From assembly GCA_041658405.1 (NCBI GenBank), contig JBBAAG010000009.1:1-64000 (forward strand): a stretch of 64,000 bases of DNA, read 5' to 3'. This document shows, one piece after another, positions 7,860 to 17,155 of this stretch (position 1 is its first letter; every line of letters begins with the position of its first letter). The DNA is from Elusimicrobiota bacterium (GTDB lineage: Bacteria > Elusimicrobiota > UBA5214 > JBBAAG01). The translations under genes and the position numbers were made by a program. The notes below the pieces were generated by a model. It had not been told where the DNA came from and made no database searches. It worked only from the letters and a program-made list of their open reading frames with translations.

Positions 7860-9761
7860 TTAATAAGCCCTGACTTCAAACACTTTTGCGTTCAGGTACC
7901 CGTTTGTAGCGTGTATATGTACACAGATTTTATCTGCATCCACCTTTTTTGGTAAATCAATAACCACGTGTCTTTGATAATTCCCCTTGAAATTTTGTTC
8001 ATACACCGTATTATCACCACTGACAATTTTCAATGTAAAATCGCGCACAAGTTCCGGCGGGACGCCTTTTCGTTCTTTCTCAATAAAAGCGTGTGAGATA
8101 GATATAACTTTTTCTTCTGACAGGTTCGGGTCAAAAGTTATCCGAACTTGACTCAAGGCCACAGGTTTTTCAAACGCAAGCGTCAATATTTCCCCGTTTT
8201 TTGAAATACCGTCCGACTCCCAGCAGTTATTCTCATCTTTGACATTTCTGGAAATACCGTTAACAACTTTCTCGGGTTCACTTCCTTTGAGATACGAACT
8301 AGCGCTCACTTTTGCCGTACGTGCATAATCGCCTTTATCTTCATTTCTACACCCCGGGATAAAACAATCCTCCTTCAAAAGCTGCTGCCGTAACTCGTTT
8401 ATATACATTTTCCCGATTTCCCGAGGAGTACAGTTGTGTTGTACCGCCATCGCAGCAGCGGTTCCCACCGCCTGTGCACCAACCGCGCAAGTGCCCATCA
8501 CTCTTGTGGAACTCATCCCGAGTTTGGTCGCGCTGATATTTCGTCCCGCCATCATAAGATTGTTGATATTCCTTGAACAAAAACAGCCGTAGGGTATACT
8601 ATAAAGCCCGGTGAAACTTATCACACGGGAAGGAATCATGCCTTTACCATAAAGCCCTCCAGGCGTATGTTCATCCATCGGCCATCCGCCGTATGCAACA
8701 CCGTCCTTATGCTCGGTATGCTTATAAATATCGTGCTGAGTCAGGATATAATCACCTACTAGCCTGCGGCTTTCCCTAATCCCGGGCACCGCGCTGATCC
8801 ACGTGAGTTCGTAATTCACAGCACCGTGATCCCCATAGTTTTTTATATGGCCCCAAATACCGTAAACACATTTATATAATTCATCGCGAATTTCTTCCGC
8901 CTGGCCAATGATATCGTCCCAGTCACCCCCGATTTCAATCCACCAATATCCTGACCGGACATCATATTTTTCGACAAGTTCTTTTGTCACGCTTTCAAAT
9001 TTTGTTCCTGCAGGTAGAATCACAACATCGTCGGCAGTGTGGTAAACAATAATGTCGCCATGCGGGCGATGTTTGAGGTCGTCCTCGTCAAACTTATGCG
9101 CCCAAAACGGCGCGTCAAACTTTACAGGATGCCCCGTGTCACGCGCACAAAACATAAGCGTGTTACCCATGGTATAACCGTTAACTTTTTCAGGTGCGTC
9201 AGGTTCGTTGAACTCATGTTTGCTCTCACACCCGATTCTGTATTCCGCACCCGCGTTGTACCCAAGCGTACCATGGCCGGTACAATCGATATATACTTCA
9301 GCGGTAAGTTCATACGTAGTTTCTGTCGTTGACTGATAGCAGGTAATGGCCCGCACCTTTTCGCCGTCCGACTCCACCGAATTCATGCAGGTGTTTAAAT
9401 ACATATCCAAATTGTTGCAGTACTTAACTTTTTCCCATAGTACCGAGTCCCAGATGGAATAATTGAAACTATCGTTACGCTTTTTATTCTCAAGCACGAT
9501 TTCGGATACGATACCGGTTTCGACAGCGTCTTTCTTCCCCCAGTGACAGGACGCGCCGCAGATATGCATCCTGATCTCAGAACTTGCATTCCCGCCGAAC
9601 ACGCTGCGTTCGTGAATAATAGCGGTTTTAACCCCGCCTCTTGCCGCGCTGATAGCCGCGCAGATGCCACTGATCCCGCCGCCAACCACAACGACATCGT
9701 ATTCTAGTTTTATCGGTACAACATTACGGCTAGTTTTTCTTTCGCAAATATAATTTTTCAC
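7860..9761 (-). CDS. FAD-dependent oxidoreductase (FAD_oxidored family)
   Basis: A 633-residue protein with an N-terminal Rossmann dinucleotide-binding motif (YDVVVVGGGISG, residues 21-32) followed by GGNASSEIRMHICGA. Further family blocks are IDCTGHGTLGYNAGAEYRIG, YELTWISAVPGIRESRRLVGDYIL and MAGRNISATKLGMSSTRVMGTCAVGAQAVGTAAA. About 150 C-terminal residues look like a beta-sandwich (F5/8-like) carbohydrate-binding module. Relatives are common in polysaccharide-degrading bacteria and their substrate is generally unknown. It starts with GTG overlapping the TGA of the upstream isomerase-like gene (GTGA), so the two are translationally coupled and probably act on the same sugar-like substrate. 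Confidence 0.8.
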   Translation of the reverse strand: MKNYICERKTSRNVVPIKLEYDVVVVGGGISGICAAISAARGGVKTAIIHERSVFGGNASSEIRMHICGASCHWGKKDAVETGIVSEIVLENKKRNDSFNYSIWDSVLWEKVKYCNNLDMYLNTCMNSVESDGEKVRAITCYQSTTETTYELTAEVYIDCTGHGTLGYNAGAEYRIGCESKHEFNEPDAPEKVNGYTMGNTLMFCARDTGHPVKFDAPFWAHKFDEDDLKHRPHGDIIVYHTADDVVILPAGTKFESVTKELVEKYDVRSGYWWIEIGGDWDDIIGQAEEIRDELYKCVYGIWGHIKNYGDHGAVNYELTWISAVPGIRESRRLVGDYILTQHDIYKHTEHKDGVAYGGWPMDEHTPGGLYGKGMIPSRVISFTGLYSIPYGCFCSRNINNLMMAGRNISATKLGMSSTRVMGTCAVGAQAVGTAAAMAVQHNCTPREIGKMYINELRQQLLKEDCFIPGCRNEDKGDYARTAKVSASSYLKGSEPEKVVNGISRNVKDENNCWESDGISKNGEILTLAFEKPVALSQVRITFDPNLSEEKVISISHAFIEKERKGVPPELVRDFTLKIVSGDNTVYEQNFKGNYQRHVVIDLPKKVDADKICVHIHATNGYLNAKVFEVRAY

Positions 9762-10636
9762 TTTATACTATCCTTTATACCTAATAAATACCTTCCGGTA
9801 GCAATAAGATATTTCGCGTGCTCCTCACGCAGTTCTACTGGAATACCTGCAACGGATACTTCAAAATTAAAATCGCCTTCATACCCTATCTCATCAAGAG
9901 TTTCCATAATCTTTCTCCACTTAACCTTCCCGATGAAAGGCGCTGTATGCGCATCACTCTGCCCAAAGTTATCGTTTATATGCAAAACCTTAAGCCGATT
10001 GCCTACCGTCCGTAATTCCTTCACCTGATCCCTTCCTGTAATATTTGAATGCCCGGTATCCCAGCATATCCCTGTTTTAAGCGTATCCGTAAGATCGCAT
10101 AATTCCTCTGCAGTTGAGCAATACCGATGCTTTTCTTCAGTAAAACCTACTGAAAGCGTATTTTCTATAGCTATCCCCACCCCTAATCTTGTTGCGTGGG
10201 TAATATGAGGAATGAGGTACTCGCTCACCGCCTTTTTAGAAGTAACAAGATCAGTGGAAGGCACATTACTGGGATGGAATACCGCCCATTTCACGCCAAG
10301 CATAGCGCTTGCCATAATCGACCTTCTCACCATCTCCTCCTTAAATTCCCTGTCCTTTATATCAGGATCGGTATAAACATAAAACGGAAGATGGCTTTGA
10401 GCGAAATCTAAACCAAGTTTTTTTCCATACAACACTATCTGTTCAACATTTTTCTCCCAGTTATCCCCATGAAGAAAAGTTTCTTCATTATGCTCACCGG
10501 TGAATATACTACCGTGTAACCCGAAATCTATAACACTAAACCCTATACGTTTACAAAAATCCAGTGTTTCAAAGACTGAAAACCTTATATCCCCCGGCCG
10601 GACAGAATAAAACCCGGAATTAACTGACAACCTCAT
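9758..10636 (-). CDS. Sugar phosphate isomerase/epimerase (xylose isomerase-like TIM barrel)
   Basis: 292 residues with the AP-endonuclease-2/xylose isomerase-like TIM-barrel pattern: FETLDFCKRIGFSVIDFG at the first strand, GVKWAVFHPSNV, VGIAIENTL (metal Glu), GICWDTGHSNITG (Asp and His), LKVLHINDNFG, and FNFEVSV (metal Glu) near the end. These are the usual divalent-metal ligands. The exact substrate cannot be told. ATG at 10636 is chosen because GGAGGG lies 9 bases upstream and the promoter ends just before; the longer frame to 10711 would run through the promoter. First gene of the isomerase, FAD oxidoreductase, mtaD, acsB cluster. Confidence 0.8.
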   Translation of the reverse strand: MRLSVNSGFYSVRPGDIRFSVFETLDFCKRIGFSVIDFGLHGSIFTGEHNEETFLHGDNWEKNVEQIVLYGKKLGLDFAQSHLPFYVYTDPDIKDREFKEEMVRRSIMASAMLGVKWAVFHPSNVPSTDLVTSKKAVSEYLIPHITHATRLGVGIAIENTLSVGFTEEKHRYCSTAEELCDLTDTLKTGICWDTGHSNITGRDQVKELRTVGNRLKVLHINDNFGQSDAHTAPFIGKVKWRKIMETLDEIGYEGDFNFEVSVAGIPVELREEHAKYLIATGRYLLGIKDSIK

Positions 10637-10661
10637 ACATAAAAACCCTCCATTACTAGAT

Positions 10662-10690
10662 ATTTTACTCTCAAACCTGTTTATTATCAA
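10662..10690 (-). promoter_or_regulatory. Promoter of the isomerase-oxidoreductase-mtaD-acsB cluster
   Basis: TTGATA (10690-10685), 17-base spacer, TAAAAT (10667-10662) on the minus strand. Predicted start near 10655 leaves a leader of roughly 20 bases holding the GGAGGG ribosome binding site. Confidence 0.65.
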
Positions 10691-10841
10691 CACACTGATA
10701 CCGGGAATCACAAGAAGAACTTCGTAACGTATTAATATTTGTTATACATGTAGACCCCCAAAAAAAACAGGAATTGTGATACAATTTAACCAAAAGCCTG
10801 GTGGTTTTTACAAATTTATAATTATCTGGAGGAAAGTAAAA

Positions 10842-13619
10842 ATGTGTAAATCAAACTGTCGCGCAATTACCGTTTTGAAGTTAATGTTTTTAGCAATAAT
10901 ATTGTTTACAGGTATTGCCAAAGCGGACGAAAGTTATAAACCGTCCGTAACTGTTTGGCAAACAAAATCTGCGCCTAAGATTGACGGCGTTATTAACGAT
11001 ACTTGCTGGCAGGAAGTACAACCAATCACAGGGTTCTGTACAATATCTGGTACAACCACAGCTGAAGTACAAACTACTGCGAAACTGTGTTACGACGACA
11101 ATAACTTGTATTTCGCAATCGTTTGTGAAGACCCGATGGCCAGTACTGCAGTAGCGAAAGCTAAAATACAAGACTATGACGGTTCAGTTTATAATGACGA
11201 TTCTATAGAAATATTTGTTAGTTCAAACCCTGATACGAGTGTGTACTACCATTTTGTTGTAAACATTTTAAACACAAAGTATGACGCGAAACATTCTGGT
11301 AAATCCGATGTACCCGCATGGAATGCGGACTGGCAAAGTGAAATCCGGGTTAACGATACTGGGTGGACAATTGAAATATGTCTTCCTTTTACCGGGTTAG
11401 GAATATTACCGCCTGTGCCAGATAACGTTTGGGCATTGAACATTGCTCGTAGCCGTTATGCAAAAGAAGTAGCAGAATTATCCGAATGGTCTCCAACATA
11501 TGAAGGGTTCCATAACCCGCAACACTTCGGAGTTGTTAAGTTTGGCGATAAACAACCGGTTATTATTGATATTCCCGCATTTAGTGATTCGGATATTGGA
11601 TACAATAAAGCAAAGTTTGTGGCAACAAACAAAAACACGGTAAACGTTGGCTTAAAAATAGTAGTTGATACCGGATTAGGCGATGACATTAATCAAAAAT
11701 CAGTACAAACGTTGAATTTAAAACCAAATCAACAGTTAGAAAGTGAAGCCGGGTATGGAATAACTAACCCTGCAGATGACACGCTATGGTTTTCGTTGTA
11801 TGCTATTAAACTGAATAACCTTATATACCGTCAACGAGTGCCGCTGAAATCAATGCCTAGCTACGATATTGTTAATACCTGCCGTGTAATGAACTCATTG
11901 GTACAGAAGAATATATCCGATATAAAAACAGATTTGGAACCGATTACTAAATCGTTGGATAATTGCGAGTCTGAGTTAAACCGGATGGTGGAACAACAAA
12001 ACGGTGTTTCACGAGAAGAATGGGCAAAAACTGATACGGCAAAAGAGTTGGCAAAACAATGCAAAACTATAGACATGTCGAACATAGTTTTATGGACCAA
12101 AAGCCCGATGTTGAAAATTTCGGAATCTGCGCTACCAAATAGTATCAAAGATGTTGAAATTATAGAGTTGTATGCCGCGCAGTCTGAATACGAGTCCACA
12201 GTGGTAAACATAACAAATTTGTCGGGCGCACAAATTGACGCACGTGTTATGGTTTCACCTCTAAAAAATGTGGAAACCAAAGAAGAAATACAGACAAAAG
12301 ATGTTGTTACTACGCACGAGATCGTGTTTGTTGATACGCGGCTCAACACCCGTGAATCCGATGCGTTGCCAATATCTAACCAGATTGGCAGAGTGGTAAT
12401 ACCGTCGCAGCAAACACAGCAGATGTGGTTTAATTATAGGACGCACAACCTTAAACCCGGGGTGTACGAAAACGAAATCAAAGTTGTACCGTTTGATATT
12501 AAGTTGCCAACTAAAAAAGTTAAGGTTAAACTTACCGTATGGCCGTTTGTGTTACCCGCGAAAATGCCGATAAATGTGTACCAATGGGACTACGCGAAAT
12601 GTTCCGCGCAAGTTGATGACCTTTTTGCGCATAAGGTGAATACAATATTGGTGTCCCAACCTGTCCCAATCTTTAACGACGACGGGACTATCAAAACCGT
12701 AGATTTTAGTTCAAACGGAGCGCTTAACTACAAAAAAGGGCGGGGCGCGTATCTCGTGTACAGTTACGGAATTTTAAGGGAAGTTAACAGAAGTATTGAG
12801 AAGAACAATAAATGGGAGTACATGGGACCTGAGTGGAAACGCGCGTTCAAGAACTATGTTATCGCGTTTGTTAAATACTTGAAAACCCAGGGGATTGGGT
12901 ACAACGATTTCGCGGTACAGTTATGGGACGAAGCATCCGGCGAAAACGTGGGTAACGTTGTTAAAGGCGGCGCGTTTCTACGCGAGATTGACCCGAATAT
13001 AATAACTGTGATGGATGGCAATCAAGGAGCCGACCAGTTGACCGCAATGGAACCCTACATAGACATCTGGATTCCACGGATTGAATCGTTAGAGAAACCT
13101 GGTGAAAAGAGTGAGAAAATATTAGCGTTTTACCGCCAACAACAGGCGAAAGGCAAACCGGTATGGTGTTATAGTTGTTCAACTAACTGTAAAACATTAA
13201 ATCCGTTATCGTATTACCGGCTGAAACCGTGGATAGCGTGGGACTTGAAGTTAGACGGCGTATGCTACTGGGCATACAACTCGTGGCGCGGCGACCCGTG
13301 GAACGCTTTTGATGGCGGTATGGAAGACGCTGCGGTGATCTATAACATTGACGATTATAAAAACGACGTCAGCCCGGTTACGAGCCGCCGGTGGGAAACC
13401 TGGCGGGATGGGTTGGAAGATTATTTGTATCTGCACATCCTCAAGGAACGGATACAAAAACTTGAAGCTGTAAAACCGTCACAAAAATCCGAATTGGTTG
13501 TTCAAGCGAAACAGGTGTTGGACGACGCTGTGAAAACTGTGTTGGCAAACAAAACCGACCCTTCTGTGGTAATGGACTACCGTAAAAAAATCGCGGAGAT
13601 GATTGTTAAGTTGCAGTAA
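10842..13619 (+). CDS. Exported CBM9-like/DUF4091 glycoside hydrolase-like protein
   Basis: 925 residues. A signal sequence (about 1-28) leads to a CBM9-like beta-sandwich at about 30-235 (PKIDGVINDTCWQEV, LCYDDNNLYFAIVCEDP, NDDSIEIFVSSNPD, GWTIEICLPFTGLG), known to bind sugars or serve similar modules. A linker of about 200 residues follows, then a TIM-barrel-like region (VYQWDYAKC, WDEASGE, WIPRIE) ending in the DUF4091 block DGVCYWAYNSW...TSRRWETWRDGLEDYLYLHIL. DUF4091 proteins are thought to act on polysaccharides; the substrate is unknown. The start is set by CTGGAGG 11 bases upstream of ATG 10842; the frame also opens at 10776. It is divergent from the isomerase/FAD oxidoreductase genes, suggesting shared use of complex carbohydrate. 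Confidence 0.8.
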   Translation: MCKSNCRAITVLKLMFLAIILFTGIAKADESYKPSVTVWQTKSAPKIDGVINDTCWQEVQPITGFCTISGTTTAEVQTTAKLCYDDNNLYFAIVCEDPMASTAVAKAKIQDYDGSVYNDDSIEIFVSSNPDTSVYYHFVVNILNTKYDAKHSGKSDVPAWNADWQSEIRVNDTGWTIEICLPFTGLGILPPVPDNVWALNIARSRYAKEVAELSEWSPTYEGFHNPQHFGVVKFGDKQPVIIDIPAFSDSDIGYNKAKFVATNKNTVNVGLKIVVDTGLGDDINQKSVQTLNLKPNQQLESEAGYGITNPADDTLWFSLYAIKLNNLIYRQRVPLKSMPSYDIVNTCRVMNSLVQKNISDIKTDLEPITKSLDNCESELNRMVEQQNGVSREEWAKTDTAKELAKQCKTIDMSNIVLWTKSPMLKISESALPNSIKDVEIIELYAAQSEYESTVVNITNLSGAQIDARVMVSPLKNVETKEEIQTKDVVTTHEIVFVDTRLNTRESDALPISNQIGRVVIPSQQTQQMWFNYRTHNLKPGVYENEIKVVPFDIKLPTKKVKVKLTVWPFVLPAKMPINVYQWDYAKCSAQVDDLFAHKVNTILVSQPVPIFNDDGTIKTVDFSSNGALNYKKGRGAYLVYSYGILREVNRSIEKNNKWEYMGPEWKRAFKNYVIAFVKYLKTQGIGYNDFAVQLWDEASGENVGNVVKGGAFLREIDPNIITVMDGNQGADQLTAMEPYIDIWIPRIESLEKPGEKSEKILAFYRQQQAKGKPVWCYSCSTNCKTLNPLSYYRLKPWIAWDLKLDGVCYWAYNSWRGDPWNAFDGGMEDAAVIYNIDDYKNDVSPVTSRRWETWRDGLEDYLYLHILKERIQKLEAVKPSQKSELVVQAKQVLDDAVKTVLANKTDPSVVMDYRKKIAEMIVKLQ

Positions 13620-13672
13620 CGTCCCTTTTGATAAATGCACTAAATCAACGTCCACCAATACTCAGTGTAAAA

Positions 13673-14569
13673 CTACTTTTTCTTTTTAATTACCTTTATT
13701 GGAATAATATTTGAATATATTTTGCCCTTCCAAATATTAAGATTTACAGTCTCCAAAATACCATTATTATTGATTTGTTGATAACTAGATTTTTCATTCG
13801 TATATCCTCCAACTAGTTGATACTCTCCTGGTTCACCAATTTTTATCGGTTGAAATATATTACTCGTTAAGTTAATAATATGGCTAGTATTTGTATTTAA
13901 TTTAATAAAATCTTCTATTCGCCACACATATTTATCCCTACTCACCCAAGGATAAAAACATTTTTTACCAGGATATAGAATAAGAGTTATGCAACACAAT
14001 CCATGACTAATATTTTTATTAAGATATATTTCTTTATTCATATTAGTTATCGTGAGATTAATATCTATAGGCTCGTCTGTTTCAAAAACATTTTTGTTTG
14101 CTTGCATAATTAGTTTTAAGCCGTTAATTGTATTCAGGGTTACATCATGTGTTGTTTGTGGAATAAGCTGTTCTTGTATTGTTATATTTTCAGATAATTG
14201 TTGTATCCTTAAAAACTGTCCAAAAACCCAACCTTCATTACGATTTTCTAATTTCACTTTATACCAATAGTTTTCTGTACTATTTACCGTATCTTTACCT
14301 GCCGTCCTGTCAATTATTTCAACCACATCACCTTTATTTGTGTGGTCAATTATATCGGAATCTATAATACTTGGTTTTTTTCTTATTCGCACATTGGTTC
14401 CTTCTATTATTCCTACATCTTGCTTGTTCGAATAATACTCAACACCACTCTTTTGAACAGTTGTTTTTAATATCGCATATAGAGTTGCGTGAATGTATGT
14501 ATTGCCTGATAATATAAGTATTAGTACAGTTAAATAATATTTTATTACTTTAATTCTACATAGCTTCAT
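13673..14569 (-). CDS. Exported SH3-domain hypothetical protein
   Basis: 298 residues with an N-terminal hydrophobic segment and a bacterial SH3b-like region at about residues 50-120 (GTNVRIRKKPSIIDSDIIDHTNKGDVVEIID...YWYKVKLENRNEGWVFGQFLRI). The remainder is beta-rich and resembles an intracellular-proteinase-inhibitor-like sandwich (LKLIMQANKNVFETDEPIDINLTITNMN), but this is tentative. It starts with ATG two bases after the stop of the upstream gene, so translation is probably coupled; the frame extends to a TTG at 14596 inside that gene. Very AT-rich. Likely periplasmic; function unknown. Confidence 0.7.
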   Translation of the reverse strand: MKLCRIKVIKYYLTVLILILSGNTYIHATLYAILKTTVQKSGVEYYSNKQDVGIIEGTNVRIRKKPSIIDSDIIDHTNKGDVVEIIDRTAGKDTVNSTENYWYKVKLENRNEGWVFGQFLRIQQLSENITIQEQLIPQTTHDVTLNTINGLKLIMQANKNVFETDEPIDINLTITNMNKEIYLNKNISHGLCCITLILYPGKKCFYPWVSRDKYVWRIEDFIKLNTNTSHIINLTSNIFQPIKIGEPGEYQLVGGYTNEKSSYQQINNNGILETVNLNIWKGKIYSNIIPIKVIKKKK

Positions 14570-14571
14570 GA

Positions 14572-15372
14572 TTAGCTTAATCTCAATATTTTCCAATTAT
14601 ATTTCCCGTTTGTCTTAATTCCGATTATCGCTTTAATGTCAATTAATGTATCCATCTTACTTATGGTATCATTTACTGAAAAAGTAGCGTAAATATCTCT
14701 AATAATTAAATAATAATCATCATTATCCGCAGTAATACTTTGTTTAATTTGTCTTTCAAGATTCACATTTTCAAATGACCAGTTCAACATTTTATTACAT
14801 AAAATATTATAATGTTCTTCATATTTCAGTAAACATTCTCCATAATTCTTGAAGCCACAAGACAAAAATACTTTTTTATACGGCAACATATTGAATTCAC
14901 GTTCGCTGATAAGGTATTTTAAAGCAGTGTTTCTGTCTTTTGACTTTATTGCTATAAATACATTTTCTATTAATTCTTGTATTTGAGATAGTATTTCTTG
15001 CTCATCTTTATATTTCTGAATACTAATATCCCTGTTCGAGAGATCATTAGCTTCAACATCTATTGAAAACACATAAACCGGCTCGGTATTTGTAAAAACA
15101 ATAGTAGAATGTCCGGGGTTAGTTGCGGTGATTTTATCTTTTTCTACTTGTATTGTTTTACTATCTGTAATAAATGAATTTAATTTGTTTGTTTTTACAG
15201 ATTTGGGTAAATCCAAATAACCGTGTTCCCCAACTTTTAGCACAATATTCTTATTAGCAGAGTAGGGAATCCAGCGAATTGATTGCCGCCACTTATAAAT
15301 TAAAAATAAATTAGATGCTATTAACACAAAACAAAATATTGTAAGAATACTCATTTTATATTTATTAATCAT
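14572..15372 (-). CDS. Membrane-anchored hypothetical protein with BIG2-like segment
   Basis: 266 residues with one N-terminal transmembrane helix (about 7-26) and a large non-cytoplasmic part. Residues about 42-105 resemble a BIG2/pilus-N-terminal beta-sandwich (VGEHGYLDLP...ITATNPGHSTIVF). The rest is alpha-helical and unrecognised. AGGAGG stands just 3 bases before the ATG. It forms a two-gene, AT-rich transcription unit with the SH3 protein downstream. No enzymatic motif is visible. Confidence 0.65.
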   Translation of the reverse strand: MINKYKMSILTIFCFVLIASNLFLIYKWRQSIRWIPYSANKNIVLKVGEHGYLDLPKSVKTNKLNSFITDSKTIQVEKDKITATNPGHSTIVFTNTEPVYVFSIDVEANDLSNRDISIQKYKDEQEILSQIQELIENVFIAIKSKDRNTALKYLISEREFNMLPYKKVFLSCGFKNYGECLLKYEEHYNILCNKMLNWSFENVNLERQIKQSITADNDDYYLIIRDIYATFSVNDTISKMDTLIDIKAIIGIKTNGKYNWKILRLS

Positions 15373-15517
15373 AATCCTCCTGGAGTGCCAAATATGAATT
15401 AAACTGGTTATTGGACAGCATGCTGATTTTATATAACATATTTATCCTTTAATTAAACGTTTATTCCCCCAAAAATTGGTCGGAAGTACACACGTACCCG
15501 TTCTCTGGATAATAGCT

Positions 15518-15546
15518 ATTATAGTTTTATGTCACTATGAAGTCAA
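15518..15546 (-). promoter_or_regulatory. Promoter of the AT-rich two-gene unit
   Basis: TTGACT (15546-15541), 17-base spacer, TATAAT (15523-15518) on the minus strand, an almost perfect match. The predicted leader is about 140 bases. The 15373-15618 gap holds nothing else I can identify. Confidence 0.6.
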
Positions 15547-15618
15547 ATGTGCGTATTATGAGTGTGTGGTAGCTGGTCACATTAGAAAATCGCATAGGAG
15601 ATGGGGTGATACTTGAGG

Positions 15619-16839
15619 TTAGCTCAGTAACAATGATATTGGTACCGCCCAGATTTTGTTTTCCAACTTCAACACTTCTTTTCCGTTATATACCAGGAGC
15701 GCGGCAGTACAGTTTTGTGAATTGTTCATATACGCTTTTAATCCAGTAAGGTCTTCGGTACGCCACCGGCTGCCGCTTTTCACTTCTATAGCAATCGTCC
15801 GCCCGCCGGTTTCTATAATAAAATCCACTTCATATCGTCCCTGGATGTTCCAGTACGCAATTTCTGCGTTTGGTAAATTTGAAGATATAATACTTGCCAA
15901 GTTTTGCGCGGTATAGCTTTCCCATAACGCACCGGAAAACGGGCGCGAACTTTCTATCCCCCGCATACCGGTCAAATAACTTGCTAACCCGGAGTCCGTA
16001 ATATATATCTTTGGCGATTTTATTAGCCGCGTAGCCGGGTTGCGCAAATACGGCGGAATCCGCTGTATTAGATACGAAGTTTCAAGTAACGAAACGTACC
16101 GTATTGTTGTCATTACGTTAAGCTTAGCGTCCCGAGCCAGCTCGCTTTGGTTTAGTATTTGCGTGTTACGGAACGCAGCCAACCGCAGAAGGTTGCGAAA
16201 CGCGCTGAGATCCGCTACCTGGCTTAAAGACCGGATGTCGCGTTCCACGTATGTTTGTTCATACCCTTTAAACCAAACATCCGGGTTCTTTACACCGCCC
16301 AAACATACTGTCGGCATCCCGCCGGTAATAACGTCCCGCCAGGTAATTGTTGTTACGTCCTTTTTTGGGAAATTGCCGGTATCTAAAAACTGTGCGAGTA
16401 CCGGCGGAGCATTAACGTTCCCGCAAATTTCGCGGTGCGAGAACGGGTACATTGTTAAATACACAGCCCGCCCTGCCAGGCTTTCCGCAATATTTTTTAG
16501 TAACGCAAAGTTTGAAGAACCGCTTAACAAAAACTGTCCCGGTTTGCGGTTTTTGTCCACCTTTTGTTTGATGTACGTCAAAAGTTCCGGAAACTTCTGC
16601 GCTTCATCGATTGTCAGCGGTTGGGGTGACGATAAAAACTCTTCCGGATTACGGCGCGCGGCGTCCAACACGTTTAGATCGTCAAAACTGTAGTATTTAC
16701 GGGATTTAAGTTCGTTTTGGTGTAACAAAAACGTGCTTTTCCCGGTTTGCCGCAAACCGGTAAGCACTACCACCGGCATGTTGTCCAGCGCGCCTGCCAA
16801 CACCTTAGCGATATCCCGCGGCTTATATTTGTGTGTCAT
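15619..16839 (-). CDS. AAA-family ATPase with DUF4143 C-terminal domain (copy 2)
   Basis: 406 residues, same family as the gene at 1532-2761 but clearly diverged. Walker A is LTGLRQTGKSTFLL, the family motif is SGSSNFALLKNIAESLAGRAVY, and the helix-turn-helix-like segment is LNQSELARDAKLNVMTTIRYVSLLETS. The C-terminal nuclease-like fold keeps EVDFII...TIAIEVK, with the acidic residue that copy 1 has lost. There is no ribosome binding site; a strong promoter places the transcript start at the ATG, so it is probably translated from a leaderless mRNA. Function of the family is not established. Confidence 0.85.
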   Translation of the reverse strand: MTHKYKPRDIAKVLAGALDNMPVVVLTGLRQTGKSTFLLHQNELKSRKYYSFDDLNVLDAARRNPEEFLSSPQPLTIDEAQKFPELLTYIKQKVDKNRKPGQFLLSGSSNFALLKNIAESLAGRAVYLTMYPFSHREICGNVNAPPVLAQFLDTGNFPKKDVTTITWRDVITGGMPTVCLGGVKNPDVWFKGYEQTYVERDIRSLSQVADLSAFRNLLRLAAFRNTQILNQSELARDAKLNVMTTIRYVSLLETSYLIQRIPPYLRNPATRLIKSPKIYITDSGLASYLTGMRGIESSRPFSGALWESYTAQNLASIISSNLPNAEIAYWNIQGRYEVDFIIETGGRTIAIEVKSGSRWRTEDLTGLKAYMNNSQNCTAALLVYNGKEVLKLENKIWAVPISLLLS

Positions 16840-16847
16840 AGTTTAAC

Positions 16848-16876
16848 ATTGTATGTTATCTTATGACAGGTGTCAA
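16848..16876 (-). promoter_or_regulatory. Near-consensus promoter giving a leaderless mRNA
   Basis: TTGACA (16876-16871), 17-base spacer, TACAAT (16853-16848) on the minus strand. Eight bases separate the -10 box from the ATG at 16839, so transcription should begin at or within a base or two of the start codon. No Shine-Dalgarno sequence is present. Confidence 0.7.
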
Positions 16877-16934
16877 ATAAATTATGGAAGCTATTATTTT
16901 ATTTGTTAATGTATGCGGTAAATAAAAAGGTAAC

Positions 16935-17018
16935 AAAGCGAGTGACGTGTGATGCGAGCGGATTTTAATTCCGACGCAACGTCGGAATTATGGAGCGAGC
17001 ATCGCCGGCGCTCGCTTT
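16935..17018. repeat. Large palindromic hairpin element (REP/MITE-like)
   Basis: Outer arms AAAGCGAG (16935-16942) and CTCGCTTT (17011-17018), middle arms GATGC (16951-16955) and GCATC (16999-17003), and a perfect 10-bp core stem TAATTCCGAC/GTCGGAATTA (16966-16990) around a 5-base loop GCAAC. It fills the gap between the second DUF4143 ATPase and groL. It codes for nothing. It could be an extragenic repeat or a non-autonomous mobile element; other copies were not seen in the window. Confidence 0.6.
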
Positions 17019-17084
17019 ACTAAATTTTGTTAATGCTTTTCAGTAAAAACTGAAACTTTTGAAGTAGCGTCCCCTAACATCTAA

Positions 17085-17131
17085 CAAAAAAGCGCGTAGA
17101 GGAGAAAAACACGTTCTCTCCCCCACGCGCT
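17085..17131 (-). terminator. Rho-independent terminator after groL
   Basis: On the minus strand the arms AGCGCGT (17131-17125) and ACGCGCT (17097-17091) enclose further GGAGA/TCTCC pairing and are followed by a run of T residues. It lies about 25 bases beyond the groL stop. Confidence 0.85.
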
Positions 17132-17155
17132 ATTACTTTTACGCTTCAGCTGGGA

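Noticed and set aside
16040..16693. 217-codon plus-strand frame
   Set aside because: Antisense to the DUF4143 ATPase copy 2, no start signal.
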